DNA of 21,336 bases, taken from a virus. Location of the stretch: the IMG/VR virus record IMGVR_UViG_3300007760_000107, positions 1 through 21,336 of that record; one strand, 5' to 3'. A program made the translations under genes and the position numbers. Below, piece after piece: positions 6,883-16,841 of the stretch; the first letter of the stretch is position 1; the number at the start of each line of letters is the position of its first letter. Under the pieces are notes generated by a model that was not told the origin of the DNA, ran no database searches, and worked only from the letters and a program-made list of their open reading frames with translations.

Positions 6883-9540
6883 ATGGGAATTGGTGATCCA
6901 CCCGGAGACAATCCGTCTCCCACACCCGAGCAAATCGCGATAGCTGAACGGTTACTAAACATAGGGCGTGAAACTACTCGAGATCTTCAAACGCGACTAG
7001 AAACACTGAACAAAGTCATTAACAGAGAAGGGGAGTATAGTGCCCTCATCAAGGATGAGTACGCAGATCGCCAACGGACAAAACTTTTAAGAGAGACAGA
7101 ACTACAGCTTGAAGGACAACTTCTAGATGAAATGCGTAAGCGCATCCTCGCCGGCGCAGATTACCAGGATCTACTGGAGGGGATGAGCCCCGAGCAAAAG
7201 GCGCATTATCAACAATTAGCTGACAATCTGCAGCTGTTAGACGGTCAATTAAACTCGGTTGAAGCTATTAGAGACGCTCATCAGCGCATCAACACACAGC
7301 TAGCGGAAGGCACGCCTTTACAAACTAAGATGATGAAAGCTGCAGCCGATTGGGGCGCCGCGATGGAACAGGGCGCCAGAGCGACAGCCAGTTTAGCTTG
7401 GGGTAAATCTTTGGCGGGCATGGAAGTCGCTATTAAGAAAATAACGAGAGTTGGTGTCGATCTTATAATGCAATTTGATCAACAAACTAAAGCATTTGAA
7501 CGTCAACTTCAATTAGGTCCGAGATATACACAAGCGATAAAAGCTAATTACAAAGCACTTAATGAATATGGGGTGAGCATTGAAGATGCCACCAAAGCTG
7601 AAACATCGCTTGTTAAAGCTGTCACTGATTATACAATGATGAGCGGCGCCGAACAGCAAGCTTTACGCACTAGTGGCGCGCTAGCCGCAGAACTGGGCGT
7701 GAACATTGAGGACTATGCGAAGGGTGTCCAGAATTCCATGAAGATGTTCGACCTATCAGTGGGAGATGCAATTGCAGTTCAAGGAGAGCTTGCGGCTACT
7801 GCGCGCATGTTGGGGCGTGATCAAGGAGAATTTGCAGCAGAATTTGCTGCCTCTGGACAAGCGCTAGCTAAGTTTGGCGATCAAGGTGTTAAAGCGTTTA
7901 AGGACTTGCAACATATTGCCAAGATTACAGGCATGGAAATGAACAAACTGTTGAGTATTACAAACAAGTTTGATACCTTCGAAGGCGCGGCAGAACAAGC
8001 CGGTAAGCTAAATGCAGCACTAGGCGGCAACTTTGTAAATGCAATGGACTTGATGATGACTACCGATCCGGCCGAAAGGTTTAGTATGATCCGCGATTCA
8101 ATCTTAGATGCTGGTTTAAGCTTTGATGACATGAGCTACTACCAGAAGAACTTTTATAAGGACGCATTAGGTCTCGCAGATGTGGGCGACCTTGCGCTAA
8201 TGTTGTCTGGAAATATGGATGATTTAGCCGGCTCCTCTAATCAGAGCGCTGAAGCCCTCATTGAACAGAAAGAGCGCGCCCAAGCAGTCATGAACATTCA
8301 GGATAAACTTAAAGCTATTCTAGCTGATAACGCTGACGGGTTTTTGAAATTAGCAGAGACCGTTCAAAAATTTGTGTCATTCCTGCAGTACATTAGCCCT
8401 GTTCTCAGGTTGCTGTTTCCATTTATGGTTGCGCTCCGTGTTGCCACTATGGTGCAAGCCACGGCAAATATATTCTTGGCGTCAAGCAACCAGATGGTAG
8501 CAGCTGGAGCCAAGAAGGCTCAGATTCCGCTAATGCTTTTTGCGTCGGCGCTCTCCGCCATCGCCGCCGGCATGCTTATGAAATCTCCGTCCCTATTAGT
8601 TATAGCTTTATTCGCAATGGCAGGAGCATTGTTTGCGCTTAGCAGAGTTAGCGACACATCCGCCGCTTCTATTCAAAAATTAGCAATTCCAATGATGCAA
8701 TTGGGAGCAGCTATTTTTCTCGCAACAGCAGGTGTAGCATTAATGGCTGCAGCCTTCTCGTTGCTAAGTGTTGAACAGATGGCAGGCATGGCAGTCGTAT
8801 TGCTTGCTATTGGAGTAGGGCTTTATTTCTTAACGCCTGCTTTGATAGCTGCCGGCGGCGCTGCAATGGGAGTTGCTCCTGGTTTGCTTATTTTAGCTGC
8901 CGTCTTCTTGGCAATTGGCGCCGGCATCGGCATGGCTGCAGCAGGCATCGGGCTTATGGGCACCGGTATGGCAATGTTGTTTGAAGCTATAGATGTTCCG
9001 AAAGCCGGCGCTCTTCTGGCGCTGTTTATAGGCTTAGGTGTTATGGCACCACTTCTCCTTCTAGCTTCAGTGGGCGTGGGATACCTCGCAGTAGCCTTCG
9101 CAGGGCTTGCACTTTCGATGGCACTAATGAGCACTGAAAAGGTAGCCGCTTTTGGCGAATTTATCTCCTCTTTGGGAGGTTTAACTGACATAGCAAATCT
9201 TGCTGCAGTGCGGTCTGAGATTGAAGGTATTATTGAGACCATTGGAAAGCTTGACACACACAAGACTCTTACATTTACCAGCAACCTCGAAGCGTTAGCG
9301 GATGTAGAGAAACTAAGCGCAGCCACCAATCGTCGTGCCGCTGCAGGAACCAGCGCAACGGTAGAAAAAATGGCAATGATCATTAACGGCACTCAAGGAA
9401 CTGCAGCCCCAGCCGGCGCCGAAACAATAGAGAGAGTAAGACAACCTGTTACTCTTAAAGTGGACGGCGACGAGATGGCCAACTTTGTAATCGAGGTAGT
9501 AGGAAAAAGAGTTAAAGAGCTTAATTTGCACAACGGCTAA
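6883..9540 (+). CDS. Tail tape measure protein
   Basis: An 885-residue protein preceded by AGAGG. The N-terminal third (about 10-150) is charged and mostly helical with coiled-coil character. The central region (about 150-500) is Ala/Gln-rich and helical. The part from about 505 to 760 is a chain of hydrophobic, Gly/Ala-rich segments (for example LLVIALFAMAGALFALSR and LLILAAVFLAIGAGIGMAAA), as in tape measure proteins that insert in the host membrane during DNA delivery. The C-terminal 120 residues are soluble. The protein should set tail length from inside the tube and leave the tail at infection. At roughly 1.5 angstrom per residue, 885 residues would suggest a tail of about 130 nm, a rule of thumb only. 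The position, after the gp26-like frameshift region and before the baseplate genes, fits. Confidence 0.88.
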   Translation: MGIGDPPGDNPSPTPEQIAIAERLLNIGRETTRDLQTRLETLNKVINREGEYSALIKDEYADRQRTKLLRETELQLEGQLLDEMRKRILAGADYQDLLEGMSPEQKAHYQQLADNLQLLDGQLNSVEAIRDAHQRINTQLAEGTPLQTKMMKAAADWGAAMEQGARATASLAWGKSLAGMEVAIKKITRVGVDLIMQFDQQTKAFERQLQLGPRYTQAIKANYKALNEYGVSIEDATKAETSLVKAVTDYTMMSGAEQQALRTSGALAAELGVNIEDYAKGVQNSMKMFDLSVGDAIAVQGELAATARMLGRDQGEFAAEFAASGQALAKFGDQGVKAFKDLQHIAKITGMEMNKLLSITNKFDTFEGAAEQAGKLNAALGGNFVNAMDLMMTTDPAERFSMIRDSILDAGLSFDDMSYYQKNFYKDALGLADVGDLALMLSGNMDDLAGSSNQSAEALIEQKERAQAVMNIQDKLKAILADNADGFLKLAETVQKFVSFLQYISPVLRLLFPFMVALRVATMVQATANIFLASSNQMVAAGAKKAQIPLMLFASALSAIAAGMLMKSPSLLVIALFAMAGALFALSRVSDTSAASIQKLAIPMMQLGAAIFLATAGVALMAAAFSLLSVEQMAGMAVVLLAIGVGLYFLTPALIAAGGAAMGVAPGLLILAAVFLAIGAGIGMAAAGIGLMGTGMAMLFEAIDVPKAGALLALFIGLGVMAPLLLLASVGVGYLAVAFAGLALSMALMSTEKVAAFGEFISSLGGLTDIANLAAVRSEIEGIIETIGKLDTHKTLTFTSNLEALADVEKLSAATNRRAAAGTSATVEKMAMIINGTQGTAAPAGAETIERVRQPVTLKVDGDEMANFVIEVVGKRVKELNLHNG

Positions 9541-9566
9541 TTAAGTTAATAAGGAGATATAACACA

Positions 9567-10688
9567 ATGAGCAGCGATCCTAAATTTTTCAATAACTCAG
9601 CATACAATGATCCTCGCAAAGATGAACTGTCTCCACGCTATGATGTGGACGGCACAGATGCTCTCGCAAATAAAGGTTTTGTTTTGTCGTTTTGGCATGT
9701 GCCCTCGAAAAGATCGGTTTATTTTAAAGCTTTTATCACAGCTTTTAACGAAACTTATTCTTCTGATTGGAGTGGGGAATCTGTATATGGTCGAGCGGAT
9801 CCTATTTATATGTTCAAGCAAACACAGCGCAAGATAACGTTGGCATTTAAAATCCCATGCTCTACGGCCGGTGAGGGTTATGAGAACTTGTCGAAAGTTC
9901 AAAAGCTTATTCAGTTTCTCTATCCGTCTTATGAAGATCCGGCTAGCGCAACCACTATCACACAATCACCTTTGATTCGATTAAAAGTAATGAACTTGCT
10001 GACTAATGCACAGAATGGCGCCGAGGGTCAAACACCCGAGCAAATATTTGATAACTATTCGTCAACTCGCGATGCGAATTTGGGACTTTTGGGAGCCATT
10101 AACAACTTAACGGTTAATCATAATTTGGAGAACCCTGACATTGGCGTGATTGAGAAGCCTCTTGCGCGCTGGTCGCGTCAAGAAGCAGTAGGAAGCGGCG
10201 TCACATTGGACGCAATTCTTCCCAAAATGATTGAGGTCAACTTGGACTTTTCTGCAATTCACGAGACAGCGTTGGGTTGGGAAAACAGCACTAACTTTAG
10301 CAATACAAACTTTCCTTATGGTGCTCCTAACATGGACGTCGACGATTCGATGGTGAAGACCCCATGGGCAGATCAGCCTGAATATGCAGCCGGCTGGGAT
10401 GTTGCCACAATTGTGACCGGATCCAATAGCATCGACACAAGCCTCTATCCTGCATTAGATCGAGAACAAGAAGAGCCAGAAGGTTACACTCCAGAGCAAG
10501 ACGCTGCCAATGCTGAAGCGCGCTATGCTGGAGTATTAGGAGACTTCCGATACAAGCAAGATGTAAAGAAGCACCGCGATACGGACAATGAATATATTAA
10601 ATCCTCTATGCGTGGCGAGTGGGAATCTCAAAACGAGGGAGCGCAGACAGTATTTGGAACTGAGTTAACCAATCCCTACGACTATTAA
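9567..10688 (+). CDS. Putative baseplate protein (tube-initiator or hub type)
   Basis: A 373-residue protein with a strong AAGGAG ribosome-binding site. After a short polar leader, residues about 30-150 (SVYFKAFITAFNETYSSDWS, VYGRADPIYMFKQTQRKITL, then VQKLIQFLYPSY and SPLIRLKVMNLL) form a beta-rich domain. This pattern recurs in proteins between the tape measure and the LysM-like protein in marine myoviruses. The order matches the place of T4 gp48/gp54 or a hub protein, which connect tube and baseplate; T4 gp48 has 364 residues, but equal length is weak evidence. The C-terminal 90 residues are acidic and probably disordered. No catalytic motif is seen. A structural role is likely; the exact T4 counterpart is not established. 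Confidence 0.65.
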   Translation: MSSDPKFFNNSAYNDPRKDELSPRYDVDGTDALANKGFVLSFWHVPSKRSVYFKAFITAFNETYSSDWSGESVYGRADPIYMFKQTQRKITLAFKIPCSTAGEGYENLSKVQKLIQFLYPSYEDPASATTITQSPLIRLKVMNLLTNAQNGAEGQTPEQIFDNYSSTRDANLGLLGAINNLTVNHNLENPDIGVIEKPLARWSRQEAVGSGVTLDAILPKMIEVNLDFSAIHETALGWENSTNFSNTNFPYGAPNMDVDDSMVKTPWADQPEYAAGWDVATIVTGSNSIDTSLYPALDREQEEPEGYTPEQDAANAEARYAGVLGDFRYKQDVKKHRDTDNEYIKSSMRGEWESQNEGAQTVFGTELTNPYDY

Positions 10689-10708
10689 TATTAAGGAGAA
10701 CTTTATTA

Positions 10709-11047
10709 ATGCCAACAAGATATAAACGAAAAGACATTATTATCAATGCCAGTGAGTATTATCAACCTCTCTTGAAAGAGCGAGGGTTAAAGGCAGTTCG
10801 TCAATACGGCACGGTTAAGATAAAGAATCCTAGTGTATCCGAGAGGTCGCGCCATAAGACTACAGTACATCTATGGTCTTACGGAGATAGGTTGTATAAC
10901 TTAGCTCACACATTTTATGGCGACTCTCGCTATTGGTGGGTCATTGCGTGGTGGAACGGTTACGGGTGCGAAGCTGACATAACCACAGGCTCTCCCTTGA
11001 CTATCCCCATCAACTTGGAAAAGGCACTCAAGGCATTGGGGATATAA
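10709..11047 (+). CDS. gp53: LysM-like baseplate wedge protein, gp53-like
   Basis: A 112-residue protein after a good AAGGAG site. Residues about 50-80 (LWSYGDRLYNLAHTFYGDSR followed by YWWVIAWWN) form a LysM-like segment of the type found in T4 gp53 and in other phage baseplate proteins. Here the fold holds baseplate parts together and does not bind peptidoglycan as an enzyme. The last residues (SPLTIPINLEKALKAL) match the usual 'G..L.IP' LysM ending. It is shorter than T4 gp53 (196 residues) and consists of little more than this domain. Only 3 bases separate it from the following large gene, so the two are very probably translated together as baseplate components. Confidence 0.78.
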   Translation: MPTRYKRKDIIINASEYYQPLLKERGLKAVRQYGTVKIKNPSVSERSRHKTTVHLWSYGDRLYNLAHTFYGDSRYWWVIAWWNGYGCEADITTGSPLTIPINLEKALKALGI

Positions 11048-11050
11048 GCC

Positions 11051-14000
11051 ATGGCTGGATGTTGGGATGGAGATGTTACCGATTTTGATGCTATTAAAGA
11101 ACTAGAGGCTGCCTACGTAGAGGCAGCCTTGGGGATTCATGCGGCTGCCAATCCTACTCAAACTGCTGAGGACGGGTCACCTATTCCAACGACAGAAGGT
11201 GCGCCTATTTGGATTGACGCAAACATTGGCTCTGACTATGCCGACTACTCCGAAGAAGGGGAGAAGTTTTGGGAGAACGCAGGGAGCAATGCCAACAAGA
11301 TTTGGGGAACGTGGATGGTGGGTAACTACCAAACGAGCGGACTTGGGGACACTCGTACAGCTTTGTTCAACATACAGAGAGAAATCAATACCCATCAAGG
11401 GCTCGACCCCGCTTTGATGACCGACGAGCACAGGGCGGACATCACAGCGAAAATTGAAGCTTTCAAAGAAGCTTATCCCGACCTAGCACAATGCACCGAT
11501 GGACTGCAAAAACAGGCGACTGACGATTACAGAAAGTTTCTCACAGAATTAATGGACAAAAATGACATGTTGAGAGGTCTCCCAGAGGAGATTGCCAGAA
11601 TCTCTGAAGGCGCAAAAAATTCAGCAGTAGGACAAAAGTGTTTAGCTGCCCGAGCCACCGCCACGGACCGAGGCGTCTCAGCGGAGGATTTAGCGAGCGT
11701 CCAATTCGACCCCGCCACATCTGCAGCTTGCGAAGCATATGATGCGGCCATGAGCAGGGGTGCAGACCTGAAAGAACGAAAAGAAGCTCTCGTTGCGTCC
11801 GCCACGTCTACCGGCAAAGAGGGGATCGTGTTCAAAGAGCAATGTTTTTTGTTAGGTCACATTTATCAGTTGTCTCAACTTAAACAAACGCTCGATGAAG
11901 AGCAGGCACTCAAAAGCCTTCCTTATCAAGGGGGCGGCACCAATGCATGCTTGTTGGCACAGGGCGATCCTTTTGCTTTTATGAACAAACTAACTCAACA
12001 TATAGGGAAAGACGGAGATAGCAGCAAAGCAGCATTTTTTGATATGAAGACAGCACAACTCTCAAGCTTGCAGCCAATGATTAGATTATTTAAAGTTATC
12101 AGTGATAAGAAAGGCAACGAAAGCCAAATAGAAATGAAGTTTGATTCTTTTTATACGAGCATGGCATATCCTTGGGGCGCTACGATGCAAAGTGCTATTG
12201 ATAGAGGTGCTGCCCCATTTTTACGAGGGGGTTTCATGGGTGATCTTGAAGACTTTTTGATGAACAAAAAGAGGCGTGGCCACGGAGTAGGAATTAAAAA
12301 GTTTACCTTTTCTTATGAAGCCGATAACCCTTTTGCAATTAAAAAGAGTATCAAAGCTAAACTAGTATTGCATGCAAATACTTTTGATGAGCTTTTAAGA
12401 GATCGGGGCGATTATTCTTATGCGGATTTGGCACTTAAAACCGGAGGGTTGCCTGACGGACCCCAAGGGTGTAAACCCGTAACCACTGATCAGATTAACC
12501 CGCTCGATCATGACGTAAGCACCGTACCTGAAACTAAATTAAACTTTCGTCTTAAAGCCATCGTAGGCTGGGCGCGCCCCGGTACAGATAGTTTGATTCC
12601 ATCGGGCGATCCTCTCAAAAAAGCTATTGAAGATTCGTGCATTACTTTAAATCTCACTCCCACTATTCATGAGTTTAATATTGACGAACAAGGGCGCGTA
12701 GAGTTTGTATTAAATTATTTAGCATACGTAGAAGACTTCTTTGACCAATCTGTCTTTAATATTTTTAGCGATCCTACAGTCACAGTCAGTCAACTGAATC
12801 GCAAACTTCAATATCAAGAATATAATAAAACTTGCGAGACCGAAAAAGTAAACGAATTGCGGTCGTCTCAAAAAGATCTTATGCAAGCAGAAATTGATAC
12901 TAGTATGCAGTCCTTAGTTACAAATTTGCTCAATGAAAGAAAAATTCAATTCTTAGATATTCCTTTAGCAGAACTGGTAACATTCCAGGCGGAGGGTCCC
13001 ATCCGAGGAGAAATAGATTTAGCGCCATATATTTTGGGCATGCCACCAGGCTATGAACCAACATTAACAGAGCAGTTATCTTCCGATGTTGAAGTACGCA
13101 CCAATGCACTTAGAGACGTCAACCCTGCACAAGCAGTGAGTTATTTTTATATTAGTGATTTAATTGATATTATTTTGAAAGGGATCGAAAAGACACTAGT
13201 GGACATCAGCGAAGGATCGGTTTCAGTGGGAAGCAGCACTGACGATCCAGAGGGCATTATAACCGAACAACAGATTATGGATGAAAGAGCCAATTATGTT
13301 CGCTACTTAGAAAACTTTAAAAAATTCAGGTTGTTGTTGGGACCAATGGAAATTGTGCATACCACTAAGGCGGATCCCGTCACCGGGAAGGGCGGCACCA
13401 TAGAGAGTAAAATGATATGCATGGGCGATGTTCCCATATCTGTAAGGTATTTTATTGAATGGTTAACTAAAAAAATGTTAAAGAAAGATGAAGCCGTCTA
13501 TCCGCTTCCCAAATTTTTAAATGATTTGTTTAACGAATTTTTAAGAACCTTCCTGAACAACGACACATGTTTTAGCAACGTTGCCAAACAGTCTACTAAA
13601 CTAGCACAAGCTTCGCTGACTGCTTATAAAGAAACTGTTGATGGCCCCGATGAAATCACCGCCGCCATACAACGCACAACATATGATGTGCCACTGGATG
13701 ATGCAACAATGCGCGCAAACAGCGATGCCTGGCGCCAAACTCAATTGTTGGTAGAGCAGGGAGTACTCCCTGCTGATGCAGTAAATGACGATATGATAAC
13801 CGATGTACGAAGCGTCCCCGCTAAGCGCTTGCGTATCGACCGGTCTGAGCTTTCTTATCCATTATTAAGCATCTCGGGACAACGCGGAACTGCCATCGTC
13901 GATCCCGGCTTTGCGAAAGAAATTAATTATTTAGTTTATTTCGCTGCGCGTACCTATCCTACTGAAAAGATGAACGGAGACAAAGACGAAGATCAAACGC

Positions 14001-14467
14001 GAGGCATTTGGCATTATCAGATAGGAAAACCCACAGGCATCATTAAAAACATTAACTTAACTAAGACTGACGCTCCAGGTCTCAAGGAGGTTCGCTTTGA
14101 ACAACAAGGATATGATGGGCTTCAACAGTTGAGAGAAATGTATGATGCTAAGATAAGCACATATGCAGATGTAAGTGCTTTTCCCGGCAATTATATATTC
14201 ATCGACCCTGCAGGCTTTTCACCTAGTGTGAATAGCGAGTACGATTTGACACAATTGGGAGTGGGGGGATATCATATGATTATTCGTTCGGAACACACCT
14301 TTGGTCCTGGCGTGGCTAACTCTGAAATTACAGCAAAATGGGTAGCGGAGATAACGAAGCCTGGGTGTGTGGTGCCGAAGCAGGTTGATGAAGAGGACAA
14401 AGAAGTTGATTATAGTAAATGCACATTGCCCTCTCGTCAGGCGGCAGCAGCGGAGTCAGGCACATGA
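11051..14467 (+). CDS. Large putative baseplate/structural protein (1138 aa)
   Basis: A 1138-residue protein starting 3 bases after the LysM-like gene, with GGGGAT as a ribosome-binding site. The N-terminal 300 residues are charged and Ala-rich with several Cys. Residues about 320-600 look beta-rich, with 'TPTIHEFNIDEQGRVEFVLN' and 'EDFFDQSVFNIFSDP' as notable segments. The C-terminal 250 residues contain many aromatic and Gly residues (for example GNYIFIDPAGFSP and GGYHMIIRSEHTFGPG) and end in a polar tail with two Cys. I recognise no enzyme motif. Size and position among baseplate genes suggest a hub, spike-complex or wedge protein of the virion; this is inference. It overlaps the next gene in ATGA, so translation is coupled. 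Confidence 0.6.
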   Translation: MAGCWDGDVTDFDAIKELEAAYVEAALGIHAAANPTQTAEDGSPIPTTEGAPIWIDANIGSDYADYSEEGEKFWENAGSNANKIWGTWMVGNYQTSGLGDTRTALFNIQREINTHQGLDPALMTDEHRADITAKIEAFKEAYPDLAQCTDGLQKQATDDYRKFLTELMDKNDMLRGLPEEIARISEGAKNSAVGQKCLAARATATDRGVSAEDLASVQFDPATSAACEAYDAAMSRGADLKERKEALVASATSTGKEGIVFKEQCFLLGHIYQLSQLKQTLDEEQALKSLPYQGGGTNACLLAQGDPFAFMNKLTQHIGKDGDSSKAAFFDMKTAQLSSLQPMIRLFKVISDKKGNESQIEMKFDSFYTSMAYPWGATMQSAIDRGAAPFLRGGFMGDLEDFLMNKKRRGHGVGIKKFTFSYEADNPFAIKKSIKAKLVLHANTFDELLRDRGDYSYADLALKTGGLPDGPQGCKPVTTDQINPLDHDVSTVPETKLNFRLKAIVGWARPGTDSLIPSGDPLKKAIEDSCITLNLTPTIHEFNIDEQGRVEFVLNYLAYVEDFFDQSVFNIFSDPTVTVSQLNRKLQYQEYNKTCETEKVNELRSSQKDLMQAEIDTSMQSLVTNLLNERKIQFLDIPLAELVTFQAEGPIRGEIDLAPYILGMPPGYEPTLTEQLSSDVEVRTNALRDVNPAQAVSYFYISDLIDIILKGIEKTLVDISEGSVSVGSSTDDPEGIITEQQIMDERANYVRYLENFKKFRLLLGPMEIVHTTKADPVTGKGGTIESKMICMGDVPISVRYFIEWLTKKMLKKDEAVYPLPKFLNDLFNEFLRTFLNNDTCFSNVAKQSTKLAQASLTAYKETVDGPDEITAAIQRTTYDVPLDDATMRANSDAWRQTQLLVEQGVLPADAVNDDMITDVRSVPAKRLRIDRSELSYPLLSISGQRGTAIVDPGFAKEINYLVYFAARTYPTEKMNGDKDEDQTRGIWHYQIGKPTGIIKNINLTKTDAPGLKEVRFEQQGYDGLQQLREMYDAKISTYADVSAFPGNYIFIDPAGFSPSVNSEYDLTQLGVGGYHMIIRSEHTFGPGVANSEITAKWVAEITKPGCVVPKQVDEEDKEVDYSKCTLPSRQAAAAESGT

Positions 14468-15663
14468 GCATTTATAGCGAAGACCCCAAAGCCGAATCGG
14501 TGAGCGAACTGTTTTATAAAAAAACTATTTATAATAATGATTCTATAACTTTAGGTTATGACAATTTAGTTGATTTTAATTTTGGAGAAAAGCTTTTATA
14601 TGGACGAGTGACTCAATTGTTTGTACCTATGGAGACAATGGGCGCCGGAGCCAACATGAAAGCTCTTCCCAACAAGCAGGCTGTAGAGGAGAACGCACAG
14701 GTTATTAATTTTGTAGCTGATGCATTCAAGGGGCTCTCGCAAGAGTTTGAGCGCTGCGCGCAGACTAAAAAAATTGATACGACCGATCCTTTTTTGACCA
14801 CCCTTAAAGTATACAAATCGTATGAAAAACCTCGTGTTCATTACCAGACACACCAAGCTAACTATACTAATGCACTTAAAGGCGCCTTCAAGGCGAAAAA
14901 TGTGCACCTTGAAAATTTTGAACAATTCATAAAAGAACTCACAGCAGCACTGGAAGGTGCAGTCGGCACCACTCCTTTCACCTATCCCGCATATATCAAA
15001 AGTCGCCGCTGCCCTGCTTCTGTTTCCGGCTTGGCAATAGAAATTGCAAATTTGGATCCCAACAACGATAAAGAGAAAATGGAAAAGTTTGTTGAGAGTA
15101 ACAATTGGGAGTTTTATTTAAATGCGTGCCGCTCTTATGGGTTTATGGTAGATAGACATATCCCTTGGCGCCTCGTTGCTGATATCGGCTCTTCCCCTAT
15201 GATTCAATATGCCAGCGCTTATGGTTCTAATTCAACTCCCAAGGTGTTGGGGACCTATTATATGCCGGCTTATAATTCGTACTATCACACCTTTAAAGGC
15301 CAACTGTTGACGATATATAATAGAATTAAGCCGAAGTATATTAGAAAAACCGATGAATGTAACGGCAAGACAATCAATATCACCATTCGCCCCGCTGACT
15401 ATACGCCAGCTTACTTGAATCTTAAGTTTTCAGAAGAATTTTTTTTAGAAACGTATTTTAAGATTAGATTCATGGAAGAAGAATCGCAGTTTTCACCCGA
15501 AGAGAAGCGGTTGCTTGTGGACGACTTGTTAGAAATCAACAGAACACACAGCGCAATGAAAGCAGTTGCACAATTTGAACGAATTCTTAATAAACCATTT
15601 GACTATCGTGGCTCTTTGAGTTATATTATAAAGAGGAAAAAGCTTTTAGAAGCTACGGAGTAA
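14464..15663 (+). CDS. Uncharacterised protein, probably virion/baseplate-associated
   Basis: A 399-residue protein from the ATG at 14464, which shares ATGA with the preceding stop. A longer in-frame start at 14419 would add 15 residues that are only the out-of-frame reading of the upstream gene. The protein is soluble, mixed alpha/beta and rich in Tyr, with 'ESNNWEFYLNACRSYGFMVD' near the middle and 'FDYRGSLSYIIKRKKLL' at the end. I recognise no family or active site. Its coupling to the large baseplate gene suggests a structural or tail-assembly role. It is followed 2 bases later by a polymerase gene, so it marks the boundary between late and replication functions without any visible terminator. 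Confidence 0.55.
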   Translation: MSIYSEDPKAESVSELFYKKTIYNNDSITLGYDNLVDFNFGEKLLYGRVTQLFVPMETMGAGANMKALPNKQAVEENAQVINFVADAFKGLSQEFERCAQTKKIDTTDPFLTTLKVYKSYEKPRVHYQTHQANYTNALKGAFKAKNVHLENFEQFIKELTAALEGAVGTTPFTYPAYIKSRRCPASVSGLAIEIANLDPNNDKEKMEKFVESNNWEFYLNACRSYGFMVDRHIPWRLVADIGSSPMIQYASAYGSNSTPKVLGTYYMPAYNSYYHTFKGQLLTIYNRIKPKYIRKTDECNGKTINITIRPADYTPAYLNLKFSEEFFLETYFKIRFMEEESQFSPEEKRLLVDDLLEINRTHSAMKAVAQFERILNKPFDYRGSLSYIIKRKKLLEATE

Positions 15664-15665
15664 AT

Positions 15666-16841
15666 TTGTTTTTCCAAACGCTTGATGACAAAAGAGAATG
15701 CGTTGGCGTGTATGCCAATGGCAAGTTACATTTTGATGAGATTCCGACAGGGCTTACCAAAACGTGGAGATATACTGGTTCCATTGTTGAGCCGGGTATT
15801 GAATATGCATGGCTGTATGCGCAAGGGAAAACCTTACAAGAGGCATGCCCCGAAGAACTTCAAGCAGACTTGGAGAGAGCCCAAAAGAGATTCAATGCTT
15901 ATATGAAAGCCTTTAAAATTGGTAAGATTGACATGCGTCATCATTGCTTTTTTGACTTAGTGCCTGAAAATTTTTTAATGGAATTTTGCGAGATTAAGAA
16001 CAAGGTCACAGAACACGTATTTAAGACTTATGAAAAGCCAACGAATTATGATCTGCTTGAGGGATCCCATCGACTTCTCCATAAGATAAAATATCAAAAC
16101 CTTAATCTTAATAAAGAAGGATGTCGAGAACTCTATTATTCATCCCGTGGACGCAGCAAAGCCAACGAGCTTATGAAAAATTACTACTACGTAGACTACA
16201 ACCTGTTTGGCACGGTCACAGGGCGCCTTACCACCTCTCCAATTTCGTTTCCCATGCTCACACTTAAGAAAGAATTTCGTAAGCTTGTAAAGCCTCACAA
16301 CGATTGGTTTATTTCGCTTGATTACAATGCGGCCGAGCTTAGAACGTTCCTTCATTTGATGGGAGAAGAACAGCCAGAGGAAGACGTCCATGAATGGAAC
16401 GTTAAACATGTATTTGGAGGAAAACAGGATCGCGAGACAGCTAAGACTTTATTTTTTGCATGGCTTTACAATCCCGAATCAGATGCTATCAAAGCGGATC
16501 AATATGATAGAAAAAAATTGCTTGACAAATGGTATGATAATGGATATATTAAGACACCATATGGCAGAGAGATTTTGGTTGACGAGAGAAAAGCTTTAAA
16601 TTATCTGATTCAAAGCACAACCTCAGATCGTGTTTTAAGCAGGGCAATTGAGATCGATAAGCTATTAGAAGGGAGCAACTCTTTTGTTTCCCACATTGTA
16701 CATGATGAAATTGTAATAGACTTAGACGACAGCGAACGACAAATGCTTCCCACTCTCAAAGGGTTGTTTGAAACTGATAATTTCAAAGCTAATGTGAGGG
16801 CCGCCAAGAACTATTTTGATTTTGAAGAGTTAAAAATATGA
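15666..16841 (+). CDS. Miniature family A DNA polymerase without exonuclease domain
   Basis: About 391 residues from a TTG start with CGGAG 5 bases upstream; no ATG lies near the beginning. All family A polymerase motifs are present. 'TGRL' is at 185-188. Motif A is DYNAAELR with catalytic D219. The O helix reads R256-x3-K260-x3-F264-x3-Y268, equal to R754/K758/F762/Y766 of E. coli Pol I. 'GYIKTPYGRE' is at 293-302, and motif C is VHDE with D347. Motif A to motif C spans 128 residues, against 177 in Pol I, and the stretch after the O helix is cut from about 60 to about 25 residues. No 3'-5' or 5'-3' exonuclease motifs are seen; the first 110 residues are unrecognised. It should extend DNA primers during phage replication. 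A related arrangement (separate polymerase and exonuclease genes) is known in the far-T4 phage RM378. Confidence 0.88.
   Translation: MFFQTLDDKRECVGVYANGKLHFDEIPTGLTKTWRYTGSIVEPGIEYAWLYAQGKTLQEACPEELQADLERAQKRFNAYMKAFKIGKIDMRHHCFFDLVPENFLMEFCEIKNKVTEHVFKTYEKPTNYDLLEGSHRLLHKIKYQNLNLNKEGCRELYYSSRGRSKANELMKNYYYVDYNLFGTVTGRLTTSPISFPMLTLKKEFRKLVKPHNDWFISLDYNAAELRTFLHLMGEEQPEEDVHEWNVKHVFGGKQDRETAKTLFFAWLYNPESDAIKADQYDRKKLLDKWYDNGYIKTPYGREILVDERKALNYLIQSTTSDRVLSRAIEIDKLLEGSNSFVSHIVHDEIVIDLDDSERQMLPTLKGLFETDNFKANVRAAKNYFDFEELKI

Noticed and set aside
8823-9392. Long minus-strand open frame (189 codons) opposite the tape measure gene
   Set aside because: It is the antisense shadow of the Ala/Gly-rich hydrophobic part of the tape measure protein; no ribosome-binding site and a composition that simply mirrors the sense codons.
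14419-14463. Upstream ATG for the 399-residue protein
   Set aside because: It overlaps the large structural gene by 49 bases, whereas ATG 14464 gives the usual ATGA coupling.
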